Shown here in pieces: positions 37,680 through 52,232 of a stretch of DNA of 64,000 nucleotides. Position 1 is the stretch's first letter. Every line of letters starts with the position of its first letter. Made by a program: the position numbers and the translations under genes. The DNA lies in NCBI RefSeq assembly GCF_025612915.1, contig NC_069118.1, positions 33,239,784 through 33,303,783 of the forward strand, given 5' to 3'. Under the pieces are notes generated by a model. It ran no database searches. It had not been told where the DNA came from and was given only the letters and a program-made list of their open reading frames with translations. This DNA comes from Magallana angulata. Its lineage: Eukaryota > Mollusca > Bivalvia > Ostreida > Ostreidae.

Positions 37680-38291
37680 GCTATTAGATCTTCCTGTCTT
37701 TTAACTTTGTTAAAATTGTATGAATTGACGAAACATGCCGTTTAATATTCTCATGGTAGAAACTGATTAGCATGCTAATCTATACCAAATTGTATCTTTA
37801 CAGTGTCCAATTACTCCGCAATAAGATGGTATTTGCATTCTAGTTATAAATTGGTTTATACAACTGGGTGCTTTAAAATAAATGCCGCATCTGGGAACGA
37901 ATGCTCTTTAATTTTTTTTTTTAATATATTAGGAGAAAAATGTGAAAATTGTGACATTCTAATCAAGTTAATTGTTCTTAAATTATCTTCATTTGGCCAA
38001 GAACGTTTAGTCAGAGAAACACATTAATTGACTGTAAATCTTAAATTTCATTCCATAGATAACAGTAGTGGTAAATTATTTAGGGACTTTTTTTTATTAT
38101 CATGCATGTATGATGTGTTGAAGAAACACTGACCAAAATCAATTGAAATACTTTAATAAACAATCAACCAAAGTGGAAATTTATTCACCAGCATTTTAAG
38201 GCTTTATTGGATATAACATTAGAGATACATGTACATGTGCAGTCAAGAGAATGGAGTTACATCGGAGGAAATACCCGGGTATTCCAGTCTT
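37680..38291. other. Intergenic region between array genes 7 and 8
   Basis: Contains the presumed promoter of array gene 7 and, on the minus strand, AATAAA at 38185-38180 for array gene 8. Nothing else is recognised. Confidence 0.6.
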
Positions 38292-39079
38292 TCACTTAAC
38301 ATTAGACACGGTGATTCTAGAGAAAAGCAATCCACAAGTCTCACAGATTGGCGCCAAAAAGCACGTGACGCAGGTACCAAAATACTTCTGTAGACACCCC
38401 ATCGAGATCGAGTAGAGACGGAGACATGGGGTGATGCACCAGACCATGGAAAAAGTGATCCAGGCAAACTCGCACCCCCACCCAAGGGCAATGAAGATCC
38501 CACACAGCGCAGCTAGTATGTTGTAACAACAGTTCTTTCCGCAGTTAAAACAACAGTAGCTGGCTTTCCACACGCAGTCTATGCTGTGAGCCCCTGCTGG
38601 TTCGGCCAAAACATCCTCAAAGCTCACCTAAATTTGAAGTACAATAGCAGAAGCTACGTTGAAGCAAGCAGAAAATGCATCAGGCACGTTTATTCTGATT
38701 AAAGATTTGTTTTAAATTTTATTTTAAGGTGTTTTTCCTTAGTTTAATGAAATAATAAAATCTGAAAATAGATAATTGTAAGCAACACAATTCTTAATTT
38801 TATTCTAATAGCAGTTTTTTTTAAAACTATCTAATTCTTTATATGGGGCCTTCACATGTTCCGGCACTTTGCAATCTATAAAATAACGAAACACATGGTT
38901 TCTAAATGTTAGAGATTGTCTTACATTTTATGCATTTTAGGTTCTCTAATAAGTCATTTCTTGGTAATTTCTTTTTTCATAGACTTCGAAATATAAGAAC
39001 CAAGTAGATTATTAATATGGCGTACCTTAACATGACCATTGATATCGTTGGGGTCTCTATCCTGTAGATCAACGCTCAT
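38292..39079 (-). CDS. Caveolin-family protein, array gene 8 (two exons)
   Basis: Exon 1 (39079 down to 39026, 18 codons, the shortest) encodes MSVDLQDRDPNDINGHVK, with donor GTACGC. The phase-0 intron ends AATTTAG. Exon 2 (38627 down to 38292) encodes 111 residues, total 129. The signature FEDVLAEP is at 21-28, then AGAHSIDCVWKASYCCFNCG. The hairpin contains LCGIFIALGWGCEFAWITF, and the tail is LLFSRITVSNVK. It has 15 cysteines. AATAAA on the minus strand is at 38185-38180. A methionine further upstream in frame (39151) would add a hydrophobic lysine/phenylalanine-rich leader. I prefer the start at 39079 because all paralogues start just before the RDPN motif. Confidence 0.9.
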
Positions 39080-41831
<2,752 letters not shown>

Positions 41832-42577
41832 TTAACACTTCTTCACTGAGATGTTACTAAACAACAACCCACAAGTCTCACAGATTGGTGCTAGGCAACA
41901 GGATACACACGTACCGAAGAATTTCTGTAAGCACCCGAGGTAGACCCCGAAGACCCTGAGCATCGGAGTTGTGCACCAAATCTGCTCAAATGAGATGCAG
42001 GCGAACTCGCAGCCCCAGTACAATCCAATGAAGATCCCACATAAACCGGTCAGAATTGTGTAGCAGCAAGCTTTGCCTCCTTTGAAGCACATGGCGCTTA
42101 TTCTCCATACACAGTCAGGACTGTGAGATCCATCTGGCTCTCCTATTACATCCTCAAATGCAGTCTGACAAAAACAATGTTCAACATTAGTAATTCGTCT
42201 AAAATTAGAACATAAAAAGTAATGGCATAATTTCTTAAATCAGATATTCGATTTTTTCAGCGTTTTGAAATTGTTTTATTTTCGAGATATTTTATGATTA
42301 ATTTATGATTTCAAGATTATTGCATTTTCATTATAATAATGTGATACAAAGTAGTTACTATCGTTTTTCCAGATTTTGAAGCTGTTAAATTTAGGCAAAA
42401 ATGCGTTTTTACTGATAAAAGATATCATCAAAAATAAACATAAACATTAAGAAACTCTGTCATTTTTTCTTTCTTACTCTGTAGACGTGATTATACTGTC
42501 AGTTTTACCTGGACGTGCTTGTTTAGATCATTTGGATCTCTATTGTCCATATCCAATTCTTTCTGCAGATCATCCAT
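41832..42577 (-). CDS. Caveolin-family protein, array gene 9 (two exons)
   Basis: Exon 1 (42577 down to 42509, 23 codons) encodes MDDLQKELDMDNRDPNDLNK plus HVQ, with donor GTAAAA. The phase-0 intron ends TTTTGTCAG. Exon 2 (42164 down to 41832) encodes 110 residues, total 133. The signature is FEDVIGEP at 26-33 (Gly for Ala), then DGSHSPDCVWRISAMCFKGG. The hairpin contains LCGIFIGLYWGCEFACISF, and the tail is LLFSNISVKKC. It has 15 cysteines. The true second exon extends 72 bases beyond the first internal methionine, as shown by the splice acceptor. A TATA-like element is at 42665-42673 and minus-strand AATAAA at 41599-41594. Confidence 0.92.
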
Positions 42578-42664
42578 ATTGCAAAGTTTAGGAAAGTTTT
42601 TACAAAGACCCAGTAAGAAGAATCGGTAACCACAGAATTGTAAGAAACCACGAAAACTTTCAGC

Positions 42665-42673
42665 ATTTATATA
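42665..42673 (-). promoter_or_regulatory. TATA-box candidate of array gene 9
   Basis: On the minus strand TATATAAAT lies about 88 bases before the start codon, preceded by CCCAAAGGG. Position fits a core promoter. Confidence 0.45.
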
Positions 42674-43083
42674 CCCTTTGGGAGATTTCCTTGGAGATAA
42701 AGACTGTCCTTAATTGGAGAGAGACAAATGATCCAAAAATATTATTGGTCGACAGGGACATTTTGAAAGAAAATTTCAAGTTGTAACTTTAAACCCTAAT
42801 TATCAGATAAATTTTCAGTTTTTGGCGATCTGCATTCAATCTTTATCGAAATCTGATACCCAATCTAACATGAAAGTGTTATTTCTCTCTTTGTGATTAA
42901 CTTTAAAAAAGAAGAAGCAAGGGTTCATAGAACCAATTATCAAATTAGCAACCTTTAAAGGTTTACATTGTTGATATCATAACATGCTCTTCGTATGATT
43001 TATAATTTCTCAAAATTACAAACTAACTTGATGCATTATTTATTTAAAATTTGTTAATTGGAGAAAAATGATAAATGGAATTT

Positions 43084-43426
43084 TTAAGGTGGAATAACAC
43101 ACCTGGAAAAAGTCTCTCAAATTAAAAGGAAATTGTTTGATAATGAAAGATATAATGATCAATAAACTGTACAATTGTCAAATAAGCGAAAAATTTACAG
43201 TTTGGGGATAAAAAATGAATATCTAAAATAATTATTCCAGGTAGTAATAACAAAACCCCCTGCGGGATTCGAACTCGGGATGTATGGATAACAAGTCCAA
43301 CACTTCATCCACTCGGCTATGGAGTAAGTTAAATGTTGCAGTCCATAAAAAAATCCTTTTAATTAAAGGAAATGTCGTTTCGATCAGCGGTCAGCCATTT
43401 TGTGATGATGTGTTATTCCACCTTAA
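43084..43426. mobile_element. TTAAGGT-ended inverted-repeat element with internal tRNA-like sequence
   Basis: The ends are an 18-bp perfect inverted repeat, TTAAGGTGGAATAACACA at 43084-43101 and its complement at 43409-43426. The outer TTAA may be the target duplication. The 343-bp interior has no coding frame but carries a tRNA-like segment on the minus strand (43254-43325). A second element with the same opening TTAAGGT and an internal tRNA-like sequence lies at 62481-62944. Confidence 0.7.
43254..43325 (-). pseudogene. tRNA-like sequence inside an inverted-repeat element
   Basis: On the minus strand it shows an A-box-like TAGCCGAGTGGATG, an anticodon arm with loop CTTGTTA, and a strong B-box AGTTCGAATCC. 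Acceptor pairing is poor. Probably a tRNA-derived (SINE-like or pseudogene) segment rather than a working tRNA. Confidence 0.55.
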
Positions 43427-44624
43427 CACAACAGGAATGTGATCCAAAGGATTGAATCACATGAAGTTGCCAAGAGCGGATCAATAGATCAAACAAGATG
43501 CGGCAACTCGATGTGATACGATCCTTAAATGTCAAAAATAACAAAACCTCGTCTTATGAATCAATATATATAGAACGGTGTTTATTCTTTTTTTTTTTTT
43601 TAAACCATTATGATTTTAAAACGAACTATTTTCAAACGTGCTAAAAAGACGTTATTCATTGTGTTCTGCGTCATCAGTTTCAGAGAAGGATGGTATGGAT
43701 TCGAAAAACCAGAGTAGTGATCCTGTAAATCGGAGCACACTCAGAAGAATTCAAAGTATCAAATTTAAGGATACATAATAATGTATAAAATCTCATAAGG
43801 TAGAATGTGAATGTTCTTTAGTTGTGGGTGTAGTTCTTTGTAATTAACGTCAGCGACAGTCGTAGATAACTGGTACATAGTACACTTTCAACTGAGAGCT
43901 CGTCATTTTTAGATGCAAAAAATCAGGGAGAATCCAAGAAAAAAGGTTATTAGCCCATTGCACTGTGCTAGGCATTTTTGCATGAAAGAGCTAGAATCCT
44001 TACTAAGCATTGAAACGGGGATCTACATTTAGGTCAGAATTGATTGGTAGTTCCTGGTCAGTGAATGAATCTCGACGAATCATTTAACATTAACCAACAT
44101 ATCATCAATCTTCTTCACATTATAGGAAACAATGTGCAATTTTATTCACTTTTTTTTTACTCTTACACTTTCTTTTTTTTTTTTACAAAATACAGGCGAA
44201 TCATGAGGGTTAAAGTGGATGAAATCATTTTGATGAGTAATTGAAGTGTTTTACCTGTGCAATATCCATTTTAAAAATAATATAAATGTCAACATCTTCC
44301 TTACAACATCAATGATACATGTATTTGTAGCTGTACTGTCCATATCTTTGTAAAATTGAGAGTTTCTGTAATTGAAGGGTTATAGGTGTTGCTAAAATTC
44401 ATGAAATGATTTTAAATGATTGTTATTAGTTAAATGGATGTCTCTTGTTAAATTGATATGCAATATGTAGGTCCCTAATGCTAAGTACATGACAATTAGA
44501 AGTGAAATACGAAACTTGCAGCTATAACTGTTGTGTTGACTCAGTGAAGTTGCAAGTAAAAGAAGAGAGGTAAAATAACGCAAAATGTAGTTGGATGGGA
44601 CATATTAACTACACACTGATAGGT

Positions 44625-44720
44625 TTCTTTCGCGTTAGCGGGTTATGTAAATTTTTTCTGCAATGATCGCTACCTTCATTACCCGAATGAATCATCAAAG
44701 AAAGCATTTTATTGTTTATA
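44625..44720. repeat. MITE-like repeat, copy 2
   Basis: GCGGGTTATG, TGCAATGATCGC, CCTTCATTACCCG, AATGAATCATC and AAAGCATTTTATTGTTTATA match, in inverted order, the repeat at 22704-22818. Confidence 0.55.
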
Positions 44721-44903
44721 TGAACATCTTTCTTTTAGCCAATTATTGATTATGAAAAGTAAGTAAAATTCACTGAATTACTGTTAATGTACGTAAGTAC
44801 GTTAACTAAAAGAAACGGCCAAATCGTCACCTGTGAGACTCTGAGTCTGACATCGTCATGATTATTTCGTGCAGTCCGTGATTTTTCCTAGGTAGTTGTA
44901 GGT

Positions 44904-45003
44904 CTCGACCAATCGATAAACTGGGCGTGTCAAGTTTGGTCCTGTCACTTTCTTTTCAGTTTCAGCCGCTGTAGATATCGACCAATCAATAAACGGGGCG
45001 TGT
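44904..45003. repeat. Duplicated CCAAT-containing motif
   Basis: TCGACCAATCGATAAACTGG and TCGACCAATCAATAAACGGG, each followed by GCGTGT, occur 73 bases apart as direct copies. They could be a small duplication or paired regulatory sites. No adjacent gene start is evident. Confidence 0.4.
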
Positions 45004-45555
45004 AGATTTCAATCTGGCTGTTTCTATAGAGCTATGAATTAACTATAAGTTTCCGTGAGAAATAGAGAGAATAATACTTGGTAGATGTAAATATAATGCA
45101 TTAAATAAGAATCACATAATTGTTGTTTATCGGAATAAGGTAGTCCCGAGCATTCAGTGAATTATCCTTGTTAGTCGGTTCACTCACATCCAAGTAACTA
45201 GGTGTAATGTTTTCATCTAGGTTTCATATTTTAATGATTTAATATTCGGAGTATTACATTCTCAGATAGGGAACTTTTGATTGTACTATTATTGCAAAGA
45301 TTGCAAATTGTATCGTAATTTCAGAACGCAACAAGAAGATTAAGCATTTTATGTAGAAAACTTGTGACTTGGTCTGAATTATAACAATATTTTCACAAAA
45401 ATTTATTAGACTAGACACATAAGAAACAGATTGGAATCCACTAATGAAAAATGATATCACAGCTGATAAATAATTTATATTTTTATATATTTTTACTAGT
45501 ATATACAGACATAAGAAACTCATTTAATGATTCCAGAATGAGGATGATAAGAGAA

Positions 45556-46513
45556 TCATTGATTTTTAACAGTTATCCTACTAAACATAAGGCCACATGT
45601 TTCACATATTGGCGCAAGGAAGCACGTGACGCAGGTTCCAAAGAATTTCTGAGCGCAGCCCATGTAGATGCTGAAGATCCTAAGGGAAGGAGTGATGCAC
45701 CAAACCTGGTCAAAGGTAATGAATGCAAACTCGCATCCCCAATACAGTGCGATGAACAGACCACAAAGTGTCGTCATCAACTTGTAGCAGCAGTTCTTGC
45801 CACAGTTGAAGCACATATAACTGCAACGCCAGACGCAGTCAATGCTGTGTGCGCCATCTGGTTCTGCCAAAACATCCTCAAACTGGACCTGTAGAGCAAA
45901 TACCAATGAAAAAACATCAATCGAATAATAAATTTAAAAGGCATATACGGTAATGATTTATAGATAATTATTAATAATGCAAGCATAAGACTGATGAAGT
46001 TGGCAGCATCAAACTATACTCAATTTGCCGATCCTGTCATGAATGAATGATATTTAACATATAAATATAATTTGACTAGATGAATTAAAATTTTGGTCGG
46101 GGCGTTGTTAAATCCAGTAAAGCCCGAAGGTCTTTATGAAAGATTTGATCTTACTTCTTTGTTATTAATTCCATGCCTGGTATTATTTTTCAAATAATAT
46201 TTGACCGGGATTTGTCAAGCAGAAGTAAATAGATGATTTACACCTGAGAGATACTTGATTATGTAAATTTGACACATCTTTCCCTCCTCGAGTATTAATG
46301 TAATCTTGAGTTGCAACTACATATCAACCAACGCTTTGTTGAGGGAAATTGATATAATCCAAATTGTTGTAATTTTTCCAAATTGTTTCTTCAATTAATT
46401 TTCCTCACAATTTAGTAAAAATGAAATTTTCAAAGCACAAAATATACCTTCACATGTGCATTCAGTTGATTTGGGTCCCTGTCAACCATATCCAGTTCCT
46501 TTTCCTGTGACAT
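45556..46513 (-). CDS. Caveolin-family protein, array gene 10 (two exons)
   Basis: Exon 1 (46513 down to 46448, 22 codons) encodes MSQEKELDMVDRDPNQLNAH plus VK, with donor GTATAT. The phase-0 intron ends CTCTACAG. Exon 2 (45888 down to 45556) encodes 110 residues, total 132. The signature FEDVLAEP is at 25-32. The scaffolding-like region is DCVWRCSYMCFNCGKNCCYK. The hairpin contains LCGLFIALYWGCEFAFITF, and the tail is LMFSRITVKNQ. It has 14 cysteines. Minus-strand AATAAA is at 45407-45402. It is nearly identical to array gene 11, differing at only a few residues (SLR/GLR, SRITV/SNINV, MVD/MID). The plus-strand 147-codon ORF over exon 2 (45451-45894) is a shadow. Confidence 0.93.
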
Positions 46514-48148
46514 GTTGAGTTTTTTTTAAGGTCTTTTATAAACCTGAAAATTGTTGAAATAAAATGATTTAATTACCAAAAAATGTCCACGGTCAAAATT
46601 ATAAAATAATTCTTGTTCTAGAATTATTGTTGACTTCTATCTAAGGCAAACAAATTGCAAACACGAGAAATACTGAATGATTTTTTTTAATTAAAAATAA
46701 TTTGAACTTTACAAATGAAATTAAAATGAAAAAAAAAATGTTGCACCGTATTGAGAAAATATATGTATATATCCTACCTGTTGAAAATCCAAAAAGGTGC
46801 TAGTGCCGATTTAATAACTACATCAGTTCATATAATACCTGGTTGCCACAACAGATGATATTGCTATTCAATACTTATAAATGAAATCCGTTTTAATAAA
46901 ATCATTTGAAAATTTGGAGAAAAGTTAATGGTCTAAGACGCCCATTGAGATTCCCCTTTCTGCTTTGTTAAATCTCAGGTATACAATTATGTTAATACAA
47001 ATATATCTTGCTTCAGATATAACGTTGAGTAGTCAAACCGATTTGATCAATTGCTTTATTGATAAGTTTTCATTGGTTCATATAACAAAAAATATAAGGA
47101 CATGCTATGCGAGTAAAGTGAGACGAAACTTTTCAATTTTGTTTTTGCTGTTGAGAATATGAGCAACGTTTCGAAAATACTTATTTTGGTATTACATATC
47201 AGAACTGCCTTTCATTGTCAAAACCGCAGTTGTTGTATTTTTTTTATATATAAGAAGTTGCATTGCTTGTTTTATATAACAAAATGGAATTATGAAAACC
47301 TTTTTAGCAATTGCAAGTATGCATTTGAATGACTGTTTTTGATTTAAAAAAAAACAGAAAGTGAGAGGGTGTCAGCAAGATAAGACACGCTAAGTATTGC
47401 TATTCTACGCACAAAGGAACAAATACTTTCTGAGAACACACAGCAAAACTATCCAAGTACAAAGAAAGGCTTTTTGTATATCTGATTTGGAAAATAGACG
47501 TGAAACAGGAATGCGTGTCATAATTGGGGAAACACGATTAAAGCTGCATCCCTGTTGTATATATCTTTTAAAATAATGTTCCCAGAGATGCTGCACTGTA
47601 TTTTGACGTCATATATCAAGGTTCACTAGCATTGAAATTTGTACTTACATGTAAAGGCGCATGGGGTAGTGATTTTTCTATTTCACAGAAGAATAAAATT
47701 TGGTCGAAATAATAGACTAAACACAAATGTGCAAGTAACAATTTTTTTCAATCTCATCTATATTGAGTTTTACCCAAAGTTTCTAAGCATACTCTTTGAA
47801 TAGTGACATATTTTTAAAAAAAATGAGTTTAGGTCACTGATTATTAATTATTTAGGCCTAACTAGAGTCATTTCATATATTCTTGAATTCCTAGATTAAT
47901 TACCACCACTTAAGTCTACAGCTAGACCATACATATCATAGTACAACCTTAATTATTATCCTTTTGCATTCAAACTTGCGTGAAGTATGAATTGATGATG
48001 AATAATAACATGCTTTTGAAACAGAATTTATTGAAATAAATATCAAAATATACATAATTGTTGAAAATCCCACTTCATGTTACATGGTGATTGTAGAGAA
48101 AGATGCAACGGACACAGAAACAAATCTTCTTTCCTCATGTCAAGATAA
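46514..48148. other. Intergenic region between array genes 10 and 11
   Basis: Contains the upstream region of array gene 10, with a 15-base motif shared with array gene 11 (46842-46856), and minus-strand AATAAA at 48032-48027 for array gene 11. No other gene is recognised. Confidence 0.6.
46842..46856 (-). promoter_or_regulatory. Upstream motif shared by array genes 10 and 11
   Basis: On the minus strand ATCTGTTGTGGCAAC is identical to 49807-49821 upstream of array gene 11. It lies 329 bases above the start codon here and 288 above it in gene 11, in both cases just upstream of a TATA-like sequence (here the weak TATTATAT). It may be a retained promoter block or simply unmutated duplicate sequence. 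Confidence 0.35.
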
Positions 48149-49519
48149 TTATTGGTTTTTCACATTTATATTACTAAACATGAGACCACATGTTTCACAT
48201 ATTGGCGCAAGGAAACACGTGACGCAGGTTCCAAAGAATTTCTGAGCGCAGCCCATGTAGATGCTGAAAATTCTTAGGCCGGGAGTAATGCACCAAACCT
48301 GGTCAAAGGTAATGAATGCAAACTCGCATCCCCAATACAGGGCGATGAATAGACCACATAGTGTCGTCATCAACTTGTAGCAGCAGTTCTTGCCACAGTT
48401 GAAGCACATATAGCTACAACGCCAGACGCAGTCAATGCTATGTGCACCATCTGGTTCCGCCAAAACATCCTCAAACTGGACCTGTAAAGCAACAGTATTA
48501 TAACTATAAACATCAGACAATCATATATGGCAGATGACATTTAGACAGTTTACAAGCAAATGCCGTCAAGCATATTAGGTAATTACAGATTTTTTGAATC
48601 GATTTCTGTTTAAGAAGGAAAACATAGTTTCTTTTAATTTCAGTACCGGTTTAAAACCGGATCTAGTCAAGTTTTAATGTCCTGGAATATTGAGATTTTA
48701 ATTTTTTAGTGCCCCTACCGAAAAAAAAAACTTTTTAAAAAACATTGTAAATAAATGTAAAAACCATTTATCACATATGTATATCTTTAAAACATCAATT
48801 TAGACAATTTTATCTTTAAATCATTCATTAAAGCTGCTTGGTCCGATTTTTTTGTTAAATTACAGTATCAATTTTTTTTCATACAAATCAATCATCTTAG
48901 AAAGTTATGGACTTTCTCCTATTTACACGAACAGAATCAGTCTCCTTTCAAAGTTAGGTATATTCAAAGTAAATAAAAATTTCTTTTTGGGCAAACGAAA
49001 AAACAAACCAAAGTGCATCACGGGAATTTTTAGAAAAGGAAACCGTTTCGTTTCGTCCCCCGGATGATTGGGGTTATTCAACCCGCATGCTATGCATCGA
49101 TTGTAAAGAGAGCAAACTTCAAAAATATTAGCGAACAAAACGCACACATGTTTATTTGTAATTTGTCTGATTATGTCGACCTTTATTTAATGCGATGTCA
49201 GAGTCGTAATACAACCATACCCGTCTCGTCGTCAGGGGTGAAATTTAACATGAGGCGAAAAAACGCGGTGCCCTTTTATGTCGTTTGTTTATAAGCAAAT
49301 TTTGTACGTATTTTTCTTCGTTGAAATTTGGCTTAATTGACTAGAAAAAAGTACTGCAATGTCTATAATAATACATATACTATGCATAACCATCGTTTAA
49401 AAGCGTGCATGAAATTTGATATAAAATCGGACCAAGCAGCTTTCAATACATACCTTAACATGTGCATTTAGTTGATTTGGGTCCCTGTCAATCATATCTA
49501 GTTCCTTTTCCTGTGACAT
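48149..49519 (-). CDS. Caveolin-family protein, array gene 11 (two exons)
   Basis: Exon 1 (49519 down to 49454, 22 codons) encodes MSQEKELDMIDRDPNQLNAH plus VK, with donor GTATGT. The phase-0 intron (49453-48482) ends TTTACAG and is enlarged by a 614-bp inverted-repeat element. Exon 2 (48481 down to 48149) encodes 110 residues, total 132. The signature FEDVLAEP is at 25-32, and the tail is LMFSNINVKNQ. It carries 14 cysteines in the same positions as array gene 10, its recent duplicate. Minus-strand AATAAA is at 48032-48027. A TATA-like TATAAAA lies at 49797-49791, about 272 bases above the ATG, which would imply a long or spliced 5' UTR. Confidence 0.93.
48830..49443. mobile_element. Inverted-repeat (MITE-like) element in the array gene 11 intron
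   Basis: The ends are perfect 21-bp inverted repeats containing AAGCTGCTTGGTCCGATT at the left (48830-48850) and its complement at the right (49423-49443). The interior has only short ORFs with no transposase signature. The intron of the sister gene lacks it, so it inserted after the duplication. Confidence 0.75.
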
Positions 49520-49790
49520 GTTGATTTTTTGTCCTTTATAAACAAAGTAAATGTTGTAGCCTTTATCTTAATTTTTTTTTAAATGCAAAATATAGTACAC
49601 GGAAAGTTTTTAGAGGAGATAGTAACAATTAATAATTTACACTTTCAAATAATAACCTTCTACATACATCTGTGTAAAAAAGAAATTTTGATATATCACA
49701 AATGCGTATAAAAGGGCTAAGTTTTACGTACCGATTGCAATAAGGAGAATGGCAAATCTTTTTAGAGTGTTTTTATTAAGTGCATTCGTT

Positions 49791-49821
49791 TTTTATACCT
49801 CGCTTTGTTGCCACAACAGAT
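49791..49821 (-). promoter_or_regulatory. Candidate core promoter of array gene 11
   Basis: On the minus strand ATCTGTTGTGGCAAC is followed by AAAGCGAGG and then TATAAAA. The order motif-then-TATA is repeated upstream of array gene 10. Confidence 0.4.
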
Positions 49822-51297
49822 AGTATGGAAACACAAAATTTATAATTGACCCCCAAAATCACATATATATACTGAGGAAATAACCCACCGAGCTAACAAG
49901 TCTATTGATACCCACTTTATGCTTCGGTGGACCCCAGATTGGCAATTTTGAATACCAAATATCTTGCCTTTGACTCAAGATGTTGAGTATTCCAAACATA
50001 CGTCCTTTTCAATTACTTTTGTGAAAAGTCTTTTTATTCATATTAAAAATAGGTCAGGATATGCGAGTTAAATCAACACAAAATGATAAGAGATTTTCAA
50101 TTTGAAAGATATTTCTCAAAATGATTTGCTTCAACAGAATGAGGCAGACAAATGGAGTGAAAAAAAATATTTTAAAAACCGTGACTTTGTTTAAAACTTG
50201 TATAATGTATCTAAAGTTACCAGTGATTTTCTTCTGTTTTGTGTTTGAAAATCATTTTGATCTCAGAATCACAAAGGTAAGGGCAAATAAGATAAAAAAA
50301 ATAATAGTTTTATATAATTATAAAATGCGCAGTGATATTGTTTAATCTGAATTCATTTTAATATTCCAAATTGAAGGCTATTTTTAAGTACACATTCACT
50401 AATAGAATGGTAAAATGCAAAGTAAAACTCTGCTGAATAAAACTCAATCACGTCACAAATTTGTTATTATTTATAAAAACAGAAATCTTTGTTACATTGC
50501 TGTTATTTTTGAAATAGATATTGTCAATAATATTGACTTTTTCATGACGTAACAATGATAACCACAAGCGCTTATCACTTGACGGATGTAATATTGTAAA
50601 CGTAAAAACACCTATATATCAATAATTCTGAACAATCCAGTGTTTGTCGTTAAGTAAACAACACCAAGGTACCTCAATGAAAGACGGTAATGTTGCTATG
50701 AAATATTAAATCAAACGATATATCACCTAGTTCATTTCAAATTGTATTTTTTTTATTTTAACGATAAAGTATGATTGGTTGAAATGGTTTGGTTTTAAAT
50801 TTCTTTTTATATTTTTATTGCTTGAAAAAAAACCCAATAAATTTTATACTTCAATAAAATTACAAGGATATGGTTCTATATCGGAAAATGTGTTGAGTAT
50901 TCGTAAAGTGTATCCGTTAGGTATTCGTTAAGTCAGCCTTATCTCTATTCATGCGTTATAAAAATTATTAGTATGTGATAAATTGGTTAATTCACTTAAG
51001 CTGCTAAAATACAAAAACATAAAACGATCGACTTATAACAAATATATTTATGATAGATGAAGATGACATTGACTCAAGTTATTAAAATACATTAACTCTT
51101 AATTCATGAATGGAATTTATGTAAAACTGATAAATTAACAAATTAGCATTTGTTGTCATTCTAGAAATGATTCACATAGTAATCATATCACTTTTCTTGA
51201 TAATTTTACGTTTTATTGCTTTTACAACAAAATAACTAGCATATTTTATAGATCCATCATTACAAAAATTAAAATTAAAGTTAAAACGTTAAAAAAA
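49822..51297. other. Intergenic AT-rich stretch
   Basis: End of the caveolin array. I see no gene, tRNA or clear repeat here beyond low-complexity AT runs. The 74-codon ORF at 50121 shows no domain. Confidence 0.55.
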
Positions 51298-51480
51298 GCC
51301 TAAGCAGCTCAGTAGTTAGAGCACTGTGGGCATGTTCACGAAGCTATCTTAAGACTAAGATATGTCTCAGACATCACTTAGGACACGTCTTAGTCCTAAG
51401 TCAATTTCTTGAAGCCATCCTATTTTAGGACATGTCTTAAAAAATATCTTAACTTTAAGACATCCTAACAGGTGTCTTAA

Positions 51481-51641
51481 CTAGTAAAAATGGCAAATTG
51501 CCTCCCATACTCGCTTTTTGTGTTGTTTGTCGTTACCGTCGAAAGTTTCGAAAACAAGACTCCTTTCCATTTCTCCACTTCTTTGAGAATGATTTGAATT
51601 TCAGCATCAGAAAAGTTAGGATTTCTTTTTCTTGATGACAT
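51481..51641 (-). pseudogene. Myb/SANT-like DNA-binding protein fragment, frameshifted
   Basis: From ATG at 51641 the minus strand reads MSSRKRNPNFSDAEIQIILK, then EVEKWKGVLFSKLS. After a one-base frame change near 51515 it continues KQHKKRVWEAICHFY to a TAG at 51481. The pattern (NFSDAEI...LFSKL...KKRVWEAIC) is that of the Myb/SANT-like domain found in Harbinger second proteins. The frameshift and early stop make it non-functional. Confidence 0.65.
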
Positions 51642-51970
51642 GGCTATGGTTCACTCGCTTAACATGTATAATGTAATGAATAGGCACTGGACAGAACTGG
51701 ACGCACGTATAATTTAAGACTGGCGCGAATTAAAACCAATTGCCAATATCATTGGCTGATCATATAAAAACATGAACAAGGTACACGTGCTTTTACAAGT
51801 GTATGTTGACTGCTGTGTGAACCATTCATTTACATACTTTAGCTTTTCCTAAAAGTATTTATTTACATGTTAAAATTCCATAATATTGAAGACAATCACT
51901 TACATTTATTGGATTAAAGGCAGATAAAAAATCCAAAAGAACAATAATGTAGTGAATGTTTCACAAGAAA

Positions 51971-52232
<262 letters not shown>

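Larger units (their letters stand above)
42674..45555. other. Intergenic region between array genes 9 and 10
   Basis: No supportable gene. Contains an inverted-repeat element enclosing a tRNA-like sequence (43084-43426), a second copy of a dispersed repeat (44625-44720) and a duplicated CCAAT-containing motif (44904-45003). Confidence 0.6.

Noticed and set aside
45451-45894. 147-codon plus-strand ORF
   Set aside because: Shadow of array gene 10 exon 2 on the minus strand.
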